A DNA stretch of 7,553 nucleotides from CAZWZG01 sp964638245 (GTDB lineage: Bacteria; Pseudomonadota; Alphaproteobacteria; Rhodobacterales; Rhodobacteraceae). Below are positions 1 to 5,213 of the stretch, piece by piece. The first letter of the stretch is position 1. Every line of letters starts with the position of its first letter. A model generated the notes under the pieces. The model was not told the DNA's origin and did no database searches. It saw only the letters and a program-made list of their open reading frames with translations. The stretch spans positions 1-7,553 of the forward strand of contig CAZWZG010000151.1 in assembly GCA_964638245.1 (NCBI GenBank), given 5' to 3'. The translations under genes and the position numbers were made by a program.

Positions 1-294
1 GACAGCTTCTAGAACAACTGCGTCAAGAACGGCATCCTGCCGATCGTGCTGCCCCAGGAAGACGTCGACAAGCTGATGGATGACGCCCAGCGCGGCTCGA
101 ACGCGGTGCTGACAGTGAACCTGGAAGACCAGAAAATCACCGGCCCGGATGGCGGCGAAATCAGCTTCGAAGTCGATGGCTTCCGCAAGCATTGCCTGCT
201 GAACGGTCTCGATGACATCGGTCTGACGATGGAGAAAGTTTCGTCTATCGACACGTTCGAAGCCAAGGCAGGCGCCGCGCGTCCTTGGCTCTAA
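1..294 (+). CDS. leuD: 3-isopropylmalate dehydratase small subunit (LeuD), C-terminal part, with in-frame TAG
   Basis: LeuD pairs with LeuC to isomerise 2-isopropylmalate to 3-isopropylmalate in cytoplasmic leucine synthesis. Frame 1 reads DSF-stop-NNCVKNGILPIVL and then continues to a TAA at 292-294. The block SF(F/Y)NNCxKNGILPI is the hallmark swivel-domain region of LeuD, and the rest (GGEISFEVDGFRKHCLLNG, DDIGLT, ending AARPWL) is the usual C-terminus. The N-terminal part lies outside the window. Anomaly: codon 10-12 is TAG where relatives carry Phe or Tyr, and one base change from TAC would produce it. Taken literally, the protein would stop there. A GTG at 46 could only restart a fragment of about 82 residues lacking this motif. 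Either leuD is a pseudogene here or the base is an error. The family assignment is firm; the state of the gene is not. Confidence 0.9.
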
Positions 295-352
295 GCACCT
301 AGCCCATCGCCGCAGGGTGATCTGGACCCCAGATCGCCCGCGCGTCCTTGGC
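275..352. repeat. 15-bp exact direct repeat pair
   Basis: CCGCGCGTCCTTGGC occurs at 275-289 and again at 338-352, 63 bp apart and with no mismatch. The first copy encodes the leuD C-terminus (AARPW). The second lies antisense in the C-terminal part of the broken DUF6525-type gene. It could be a small local duplication or chance in GC-rich coding DNA. Confidence 0.6.
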
Positions 353-570
353 CACATTACTTCGCTCGATGCGGCTCAGCTCTTCTAGCGCTGAAAACCG
401 GTCCGTGCGACCGCGCGCTCATAGGCGCGCTGCACAGATCGCGGCCGCCACGGCAAAGCTGCGGACGCCAGCCATGCCCGCAACTCGGGCGGCAACCTGT
501 CATACTCGCGCATCGGATCACGCGCGCGCTGACGACACTTCAGACTTGTCCGACCCCGGTTGCCTGCCAT
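299..570 (-). pseudogene. DUF6525-type small protein, frameshifted by one base
   Basis: From ATG at 570 the minus strand reads MAGNRGRTSLKCRQRARDP, then MREYDRLPPELRAWLASA and LPWRPRSVQRAYERAVARTG. I recall this pattern from a small Rhodobacterales family (DUF6525). The function is unknown. In the literal frame it stops at 385-387 after 61 residues. Stepping one base at the T-run (394-397) opens FSALEELSRIER, SNVAKDARAIWGPDHPAAMG and a TAG at 299-301, which is the expected family C-terminus. Five Ts instead of four would give one clean 90-residue protein (ARTGFSALEEL). So one T is missing, by mutation, slippage or sequencing error. An AGGGA lies about 12 nt before the ATG. The gene converges on leuD with only 4 bp between the stop codons. 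The frameshift is clear from the sequence; the family name is from memory. Confidence 0.72.
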
Positions 571-589
571 GGCACATCAATTCCCTGCT

Positions 590-632
590 CTGCTCGAGCA
601 GTTTTGATATGATATAACATTACACCCGGCAA
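590..632 (-). promoter_or_regulatory. Possible promoter with adjacent 12-bp palindrome, upstream of the DUF6525-type gene
   Basis: On the minus strand TTGCCG (627-632) and TATCAA (604-609) are separated by 17 bp, each matching four of six consensus bases. Just downstream is a perfect 12-bp palindrome, CTGCTCGAGCAG (590-601), placed where it could act as an operator near the start site. The stretch is AT-rich compared with its surroundings. This is a weak motif match only. Confidence 0.25.
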
Positions 633-663
633 CTGCGATCTACGCGGCATTCAAAGCAAACGC

Positions 664-987
664 TTAAGCGTCCCGGAAATGATCCTCGGCCTCGGACACA
701 TCGATGCCCAACGCCTCTAGCCCGGCTTCCAGATGGTCCGAAAGTTCGGGAATACCCGAGAGGTAGTCTTCCGTCGGTGCGGTGGCTTCGGCCCGGGCCG
801 TGGCCAGCGCCTCGTCCCAATCGTCGGCGTCAAAACTGTCCCGACCAATCCACATGATCGCGACAAGACTGGCCGCCTCATCCTCGTTCAGGCCGGAGAT
901 ATAGTCATGCAAATGCACGCTGTCGGGGCCGTATTCCCGCGCCAGAAAGACCACGCGAACGACCTTGTCAGTGCTGATATCAGGCAT
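664..987 (-). CDS. DUF3775-type hypothetical protein
   Basis: This 107-residue cytoplasmic acidic protein has no signal peptide or membrane segment. It begins MPDISTDKVVRVVFLAREYG, a typical opening of DUF3775 proteins (ISTDKV..ii.KARE). It continues with LNEDEAASLVAIMWIGRD (about 34-51), DDWDEALATARAE (about 55-67) and a terminal YLSGIPELSDHLEAGLEALG (about 75-94), all in the family order. No biochemical role is known to me. The ATG at 985-987 is well supported by GGGAGG about eight bases upstream. The next gene upstream on the same strand ends 228 bp away, so this gene may have its own promoter. The DUF6525-type gene starts 93 bp downstream. Family assignment is by remembered pattern; the coding call is strong. 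Confidence 0.85.
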   Translation of the reverse strand: MPDISTDKVVRVVFLAREYGPDSVHLHDYISGLNEDEAASLVAIMWIGRDSFDADDWDEALATARAEATAPTEDYLSGIPELSDHLEAGLEALGIDVSEAEDHFRDA

Positions 988-1215
988 TGTATGCGCCTCC
1001 CTTCAGCCCCTTGTCGCCCTTCCGGGTGCAGCGAGTCTCTGAGCCAGATCAAGTCCCGACCTTCCACACTGCCAAAAGAATTCGACGAAACGCCTCCATC
1101 CCCACACCCCGACAGCCGCCGGTGTTAGCCCATTTCGGACACACCGCCCAACGCTTCGTGCCACCCACGGCCCGCGCGTTCATTGATCCAGCCAAAGAGA
1201 TGGAGCGCTAACCGA

Positions 1216-1629
1216 TCAGCGCCCGGCGGTCACCGACTGCCACAGCGCCAGCGCATCTGGATCGCCCAACGCCTCGATCCGGGCATCAAGGCGTGCGGCA
1301 AACCTGCCACCCTGGCTCGCGTTGCGCCGCGCCAAGGCAAATGCGTCTTTCGCCTCGTCCAAGCGCCCGAGATCAAAAAGAGCGATACCGCGTTCAAGGT
1401 CCACAATCGCCCCCTTGGCCCGCTCGGTCTTAGAGATATGCGTCCAAGCACCAACCGTCATCGAGATCGAGCAATTGCGCAGCCGCTTCTCGGCCGGTTC
1501 ATCGCCGTCCCGGCAAGCCCGCGCCGTGAGGCCAGCCGTATTCCAGACACACAAAAGAGCATTAAAAATGACAAATAGCGCGGTGATCGCCCACCATTTC
1601 AAGCGCTCCTCAAGGACGTCCTGATCCAT
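1216..1629 (-). CDS. Membrane-anchored TPR-like protein, 137 aa
   Basis: The ATG at 1629 is chosen because GGAGGGG lies six bases before it. A TTG at 1644 would place that Shine-Dalgarno sequence inside the gene. Residues 13-30 (WAITALFVIFNALLCVW) form one membrane segment behind a charged N-terminus. The rest would be a soluble domain of about 100 residues, probably periplasmic. Residues about 77-103 (DLERGIALFDLGRLDEAKDAF and on) fit one tetratricopeptide repeat, a helical hairpin used for protein contacts. The preceding ACRDGDEPAEKRLRNCS resembles degenerate repeats with a C...C pattern (Cys39, Cys53). It starts 36 bp after the 392-aa gene ends, so the two are probably co-transcribed and may act together. 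No enzymatic motif is seen. The partner is unknown. Confidence 0.8.
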   Translation of the reverse strand: MDQDVLEERLKWWAITALFVIFNALLCVWNTAGLTARACRDGDEPAEKRLRNCSISMTVGAWTHISKTERAKGAIVDLERGIALFDLGRLDEAKDAFALARRNASQGGRFAARLDARIEALGDPDALALWQSVTAGR

Positions 1630-1665
1630 GGGAAACCCCTCCAACCAAGCCCGAAGATCACTGCC

Positions 1666-2844
1666 CTAGCAGGGCATATTCGGAAACGTCCCGAACCGGG
1701 TCATCGGATCGCCATTGCGCCGCTTGAGGTCGAACATATAAGCCGGATCGTTTTCCTGAAACGCCAGCAGGGCGGCCCGTTCAGTCGACCCGCACACGAC
1801 TGGACCAAGATGCTGGAACAAGGCCCGCTCGGTCCCGAACGGCTTTTCGCGGCGACGCGTCATCTCGGCATCGCTTCTCGCGCTGAAGGTGAAATAGATC
1901 ACATCCTGACGCATCTCGACGCCGTCCAGCTGCGAGATGCGCTGCGGCGTGGCTTGGTCCAAATTGTCCTGCACGTGGGCAAAGGCACGCTCGACAGCGG
2001 CATCATGGGCCGCAGGATCCGCCAGCCAGGACTGGATCAACCGATACTGCGCCAGACGCGGCGCATCCCGGGCCTCCACCGGCGCGCGCGACCAGCTTTG
2101 GCCCTCGCCACCCACTTCGATGATCCGCTCGGGCGTCAGTTCGAACGCGAATGTCTCGACCTGTGCGGGGTCCTCATCGACGACGAAGACGCAAGCCATG
2201 AACCGGTCGCCAGGCTTGGCTACCTCACTCGACCAGATCCGCGCTTCGGCGACACAGCGCTCGCGCGCGATATCGATGGGTTGATGGTTGCGATTGGCCC
2301 AGATCAGGCCGATCACCGCCGGCTTGGCCTTTGATATGTCATACGCGCGCGGCGCATCCGGTCCTTCTTCGTCCAGCACCCGGCAGACGATGTATTCCTT
2401 GTACCCCGTCCGATACCGCACATTGTCCGCCAACGCCTCGCCCCGGATCGGCTGCAGGCAGGAATTTCCCAGAACCGGCGTCACCTGCGGGTTGTTCGCA
2501 ATATCGGGCCGCATGTTGGCCAGCCAAAGCGGGCCAAACCCGTCGTGGAAGAAATTGTAGTCCTCAGGATAGTGCAGATCGAAAACCGTTTCGCCGCCCT
2601 CTGCGTCCGTGAAGGTCAGGCGCGCATCGAGGCGGCCCGCGTAGGTATAGCCATCGATCGGTGCAATCTCGGCGCTGGCGCTCAGGCTGTGTTCGGATTG
2701 TGCAGGACGGCCCGTCACGCCCGCGGACGACCTTTGAAAGGCATCAAACAGCGCGGTCGTCGACGTCGTTCCCGTCATCAGGGAAATGGCAAAACCCATC
2801 AGGACGAGCGAAAACAGGATCTGGAAAACGAGAGAAAGGCGCAT
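1666..2844 (-). CDS. Exported or membrane-anchored protein of unknown function, 392 aa, six cysteines
   Basis: I do not recognise this family. The chosen start is ATG 2844, which gives MRLSLVFQILFSLVLMGFAI, a signal peptide or anchor (hydrophobic 4-23). A TTG at 2889 would add a charged leader before it. The Shine-Dalgarno sequence is weak (GACGGA, 9 bases away). The mature part has a beta-rich opening (YTYAGRLDARLTFTD), then DLHYPEDYNFFHDGFGPLWLAN (about 89-110). Cysteines lie at 129, 154, 197, 218, 351 and 392, an even number compatible with three disulfides in an oxidising compartment. The protein ends exactly on a Cys (FGTFPNMPC). No catalytic motif is visible. It leads a likely two-gene unit with the TPR-like gene downstream. 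Codon use is like the neighbours, with no sign of transfer. Confidence 0.82.
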   Translation of the reverse strand: MRLSLVFQILFSLVLMGFAISLMTGTTSTTALFDAFQRSSAGVTGRPAQSEHSLSASAEIAPIDGYTYAGRLDARLTFTDAEGGETVFDLHYPEDYNFFHDGFGPLWLANMRPDIANNPQVTPVLGNSCLQPIRGEALADNVRYRTGYKEYIVCRVLDEEGPDAPRAYDISKAKPAVIGLIWANRNHQPIDIARERCVAEARIWSSEVAKPGDRFMACVFVVDEDPAQVETFAFELTPERIIEVGGEGQSWSRAPVEARDAPRLAQYRLIQSWLADPAAHDAAVERAFAHVQDNLDQATPQRISQLDGVEMRQDVIYFTFSARSDAEMTRRREKPFGTERALFQHLGPVVCGSTERAALLAFQENDPAYMFDLKRRNGDPMTRFGTFPNMPC

Positions 2845-2901
2845 GGTTGGCGGTCCGTCAAAATGGCTTTCCGATAAAGAGACATGCAAAATGGTCAGAA
2901 G

Positions 2902-2916
2902 TTTGTCGGTGACAAA
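2902..2916. promoter_or_regulatory. Short dyad TTTGTC-GGT-GACAAA
   Basis: Six-base arms (2902-2907 and 2911-2916) match perfectly around a GGT centre. The dyad sits about 58-72 bp upstream of the ATG of the 392-aa gene, a plausible operator position. It contains the same GTCGGT core that recurs in the nearby 11-bp repeats. It could bind a regulator of the minus-strand gene; no protein can be named. Confidence 0.35.
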
Positions 2917-2921
2917 AAACC

Positions 2922-2945
2922 AAAAAAAGGTGCACCGAGTGCACC
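2922..2945 (-). terminator. Terminator-like hairpin plus T-run on the minus strand
   Basis: Read on the minus strand, GGTGCAC-TCG-GTGCACC (2945-2929) is a perfect 7-bp stem with a 3-base loop, followed directly by seven Ts (2928-2922) and, after GG, six more. This is the form of a rho-independent terminator. It lies upstream of the 392-aa gene rather than after a gene, so it would end a transcript coming from the intergenic region: a small RNA or a leader. It may instead be an operator palindrome. On the plus strand there is no T-run after it. Confidence 0.5.
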
Positions 2946-2980
2946 GTTAACGCCTTCGCGGCCCCAAACGTCCACTGACA

Positions 2981-3024
2981 TCCGCACCGACCAAATACCG
3001 ATGCGATACCGACGTAATACCGAC
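2981..3024 (-). repeat. Four tandem 11-bp repeats with TCGGT core
   Basis: Read on the minus strand the units are GTCGGTATTAC (3024-3014), GTCGGTATCGC (3013-3003), ATCGGTATTTG (3002-2992) and GTCGGTGCGGA (2991-2981). Each starts exactly 11 bp after the last, and the core RTCGGT is kept in all four. An 11-bp period puts every core on nearly the same face of the helix, as in cooperative protein-binding arrays. It lies about 140-180 bp upstream of the 392-aa gene start and about 290-330 bp upstream of the membrane-protein start. Confidence 0.6.
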
Positions 3025-3065
3025 GTTCCGTTCGCCGCCCCATCAGCGCGCGCAACATGCCCCAA

Positions 3066-3091
3066 CATCTTGTGCGTTTCTGCACGAGATG
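3066..3091 (+). other. Strong RNA-type hairpin in the intergenic region
   Basis: CATCTTGTGC (3066-3075) and GCACGAGATG (3082-3091) pair along all ten positions around the loop GTTTCT, if the transcript is from the plus strand: the single non-Watson-Crick pair is then a U-G wobble, whereas the minus strand would have an A-C mismatch. No T-run follows, so it is not a simple terminator. It may be part of a long 5' leader of the membrane-protein mRNA or of a small RNA. Confidence 0.4.
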
Positions 3092-3312
3092 CCCAAGACT
3101 GCCCCGTTTCGACCGCAAATTGATGCATTGTCGCACCAGTTTGGTCACGAAAAGGCCCGATGATTTCATCAAGGTTAACAAGACGTTGCTGGGCTTTGCG
3201 AAAGAAGGCAAAAATTGGGCAAGAATGAGGCAGACCGCCACAATTGGCGAAAAAGAACCGGATCACGGGGAAGGCAAAGTACCTTTTCTGACCGGAACGA
3301 GGGGCACGAGCA

Positions 3313-4149
3313 GTGATTTCCCGCCTGACAGGAGCGCTTTTGCGCGCGTTGATCGTGGTGTTGATGATTTCAACGCCCTCTCTTCTGTTGGGCGATACAA
3401 GCATCGATGGCGCGCAGATCATTATCCTCGTGGCGATCTTCGCGGCGATGCTGACGATCTTCGAATATGCCTCGACCTACCCCGGCCTTGTTGAATTCCG
3501 CGATGCGCCGCCGTTTAACCGCGTGCGGTTTTTCTCTTTGTTTATAACGGTTTTCCTTCTGTCGATCATCTGCAAAGGCGAAACCGCGCCATCGGCGGCA
3601 ACCGAGCTGGTACGCGCAATCGGGGCGCTTGTGGGTCATGCCATCGACTTCCCTTACAGCCCGGTGCGCCTAGTCGTGCTGATGCTGCCCGAGGACGCAA
3701 CCGTCGATCAGATCAACCTGCTGCGTGCCACGGCGGGCCTAAGCTACCTGATCTCGCTCGTTACGCTTGCGACGTTCATAATCATTCTTCGCGTGCGCGG
3801 CTGGCCGCTGCGCTCGGGCGCGTTCAACGTCTGGGTGAACCTTCCGACCTTCGATCCAACGGCGGGCGGAGACGTGGTCACCCGCCTCGAACGCGACGCG
3901 CGCGTTAACATTGCGTTAGGGTTTTTGCTGCCATTCGTGGTTCCAGCCATCATTGATGCGGCCGGCACGTTAACGTCATCTGTATCTCTTGATAATTATC
4001 ATACGCTGATCTGGACCGTCGCCGCATGGGCCTTTCTTCCTGCTTCCCTGTTCTTGCGCGGGATCGCGATGGGCCGGATTGCGAAGATGATCACGGCCAA
4101 GCGCCGCGAATCCAGCGCCGCCGAACAGGGCGACTTGCTGCCAGCCTGA
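3313..4149 (+). CDS. Six-helix membrane protein of unknown function, 278 aa
   Basis: The start is GTG 3313, since GAGGGG at 3299-3304 lies eight bases before it and the first helix follows at once. Hydrophobic stretches are at about residues 7-26, 35-52, 72-88, 141-160, 199-218 and 230-249, giving roughly six inner-membrane helices. A longer soluble loop (about 161-198, with FNVWVNLPTFDP) lies between helices 4 and 5. The tail is short and charged (TAKRRESSAAEQGDLLPA). No transporter, channel or enzyme motif is recognised. From memory, such a protein commonly neighbours the nuclease-like gene in Rhodobacterales. Its TGA (4147-4149) lies inside the 5' end of that nuclease gene, which implies co-transcription and coupled translation. 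A role in placing or partnering the exported nuclease is inference only. Confidence 0.8.
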   Translation: MISRLTGALLRALIVVLMISTPSLLLGDTSIDGAQIIILVAIFAAMLTIFEYASTYPGLVEFRDAPPFNRVRFFSLFITVFLLSIICKGETAPSAATELVRAIGALVGHAIDFPYSPVRLVVLMLPEDATVDQINLLRATAGLSYLISLVTLATFIIILRVRGWPLRSGAFNVWVNLPTFDPTAGGDVVTRLERDARVNIALGFLLPFVVPAIIDAAGTLTSSVSLDNYHTLIWTVAAWAFLPASLFLRGIAMGRIAKMITAKRRESSAAEQGDLLPA

Positions 4150-5213
4150 TCCTGGCCGCCGCGCCCGCGTTTTCTGAGACTGAATTCAGGGTCGCCTTCT
4201 GGAATACCGAGATGCAGCGCGACGGCCCCGGCCTGTTGCTGCGCGATATCAGAAGCGGAACAGATGAACAGATCGAGGCTGTGGCGGGCGTTATCGCCGC
4301 CACGGCTCCGGACGTTCTGGTGCTGTCAGGGTTCGACTTCGACCACGATCAATTGGCGCTTCAGGCGTTCGCAGAGCTTCTTTCCGCGCGTGGAACCGCT
4401 TACCCTTTCCTGTTCTCCAGCCGTCCCAACACGGGGCGCCCTACGGGCGTCGACATAGACGGCGACGGCCTATTGGGCGGCCCGCGCGATGCACATGGAT
4501 ATGGAGAATTCGGTGGTCAGGGCGGCATGGTAATCCTGTCGCGCTTCGCCATCGAAAAAGGGGAAGTCGTCGACCACTCTGATCTTATCTGGAGCGATCT
4601 CGACCTTCCCTATGGCCCACCGGAGGGACCCGCAAAAACCCTTCGTCTGTCGACCACTGCCCATTGGGAAGTGCCCCTGACGCTCCCGACGGGCGAGGTT
4701 GTCACGCTCTTTACATGGCACGCCACACCGCCCGTTTTCGACGGCCCCGAGGACCGAAACGGGCGACGCAACCATGATGAGACGTACTTCTGGCTGGAGA
4801 AGGTGACGGCCCATACGGGGCCGCTCATCGTCATTGGCGATGCCAACGCGGACGCCATGGATGGGGACGGGAGGCCCGACGCGATCCGACGATTGCTGTC
4901 GCACCCCAGGCTTCAGGACCCTGCCCCGAAAAGCGATGGAGCCCGCCTGGATGCGCTTGCCGACGGGGGCGCAAACGCGACCCACAACGGTGATCCCCGC
5001 CTTGATACAGTGGATTGGTCAGACGATCCCGGCGGGCCCGGAAACTTGCGCGTCAGCTATGCCTTGCCCTCAAAAGATTTCCGGATCATCGACAGCGGCG
5101 TCTTCTGGCCCGGCCCCGATGACCCGGAGCGGTCGCTGATCGGCGAGGATGGCAACCTTGCCTCACGCCACCGCCTTCTTTGGGTGGATCTGGTGCTCGA
5201 CCGCGCGCCCTAG
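4110..5213 (+). CDS. Secreted endonuclease/exonuclease/phosphatase-family protein
   Basis: The frame reads RRTGRLAASLILAAAPAFS and then ETEFRVAFWNTEM: a signal peptide (positive end, hydrophobic core, AFS cleavage site) leading into the first strand of an EEP domain. Family motifs in order: WNTE near residue 31, SGFDFD near 70, GGQGGMVILSR in the middle, GDAN (Asp244, Asn246) and a terminal SRHRLLWVD (His354) in place of the usual SDH. Known EEP enzymes hydrolyse phosphodiesters using a divalent metal; the substrate here is unknown and the location would be periplasmic or outside the cell. DIDGDGLLGG looks like a calcium-binding loop. Start problem: no ATG, GTG or TTG lies at the signal peptide. 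ATG 4026 gives a 28-residue odd leader and a 124-bp overlap; ATG 4212 loses the signal and first strand. I place the start at ATC 4110, where an ATG would be ideal. Only the 5' end is uncertain. Confidence 0.82.
   Translation: MQRRRTGRLAASLILAAAPAFSETEFRVAFWNTEMQRDGPGLLLRDIRSGTDEQIEAVAGVIAATAPDVLVLSGFDFDHDQLALQAFAELLSARGTAYPFLFSSRPNTGRPTGVDIDGDGLLGGPRDAHGYGEFGGQGGMVILSRFAIEKGEVVDHSDLIWSDLDLPYGPPEGPAKTLRLSTTAHWEVPLTLPTGEVVTLFTWHATPPVFDGPEDRNGRRNHDETYFWLEKVTAHTGPLIVIGDANADAMDGDGRPDAIRRLLSHPRLQDPAPKSDGARLDALADGGANATHNGDPRLDTVDWSDDPGGPGNLRVSYALPSKDFRIIDSGVFWPGPDDPERSLIGEDGNLASRHRLLWVDLVLDRAP

Larger units (their letters stand above)
2845..3312. other. 468-bp intergenic region rich in repeats and hairpins
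   Basis: No reading frame here looks like protein on either strand. Long open frames exist but their compositions are erratic and they lack ribosome sites. The region separates the minus-strand 392-aa gene from the plus-strand membrane-protein gene, so it should hold two divergent promoters. It contains two short dyads, a four-copy 11-bp repeat array and a 26-base hairpin, listed separately. I could not pick a convincing -35/-10 pair for either flanking gene. Confidence 0.7.

Noticed and set aside
733..1128. Plus-strand open frame of 131 codons
   Set aside because: It is the shadow of the DUF3775-type gene, whose protein and ribosome site are convincing on the other strand.
1125..1215. Minus-strand stretch reading LHLFGWINERAGRGWHEALG
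   Set aside because: It looks protein-like but the frame has no usable start codon before it and closes quickly. It may be chance or a remnant, and is not supported as a gene. Otherwise I see nothing in 988-1215.
1810..2334. Plus-strand open frame of 174 codons
   Set aside because: It is antisense to the 392-aa gene, with no ribosome site and an arginine/leucine-rich shadow composition.
3171..3180. CtrA-like half-site (GGTTAAC)
   Set aside because: A single half-site without a correctly spaced partner is expected by chance.
3236..3249. Small inverted repeat CGCCA-CAAT-TGGCG before the membrane-protein gene
   Set aside because: A five-base stem is too short to claim a function.
2895..3422. 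Long minus-strand open frame (175 codons) across the repeat-rich gap
   Set aside because: It has no ribosome site, its composition is unlike a folded protein, it runs through the terminator-like hairpin and the 11-bp array, and it overlaps the well-supported start of the membrane-protein gene.
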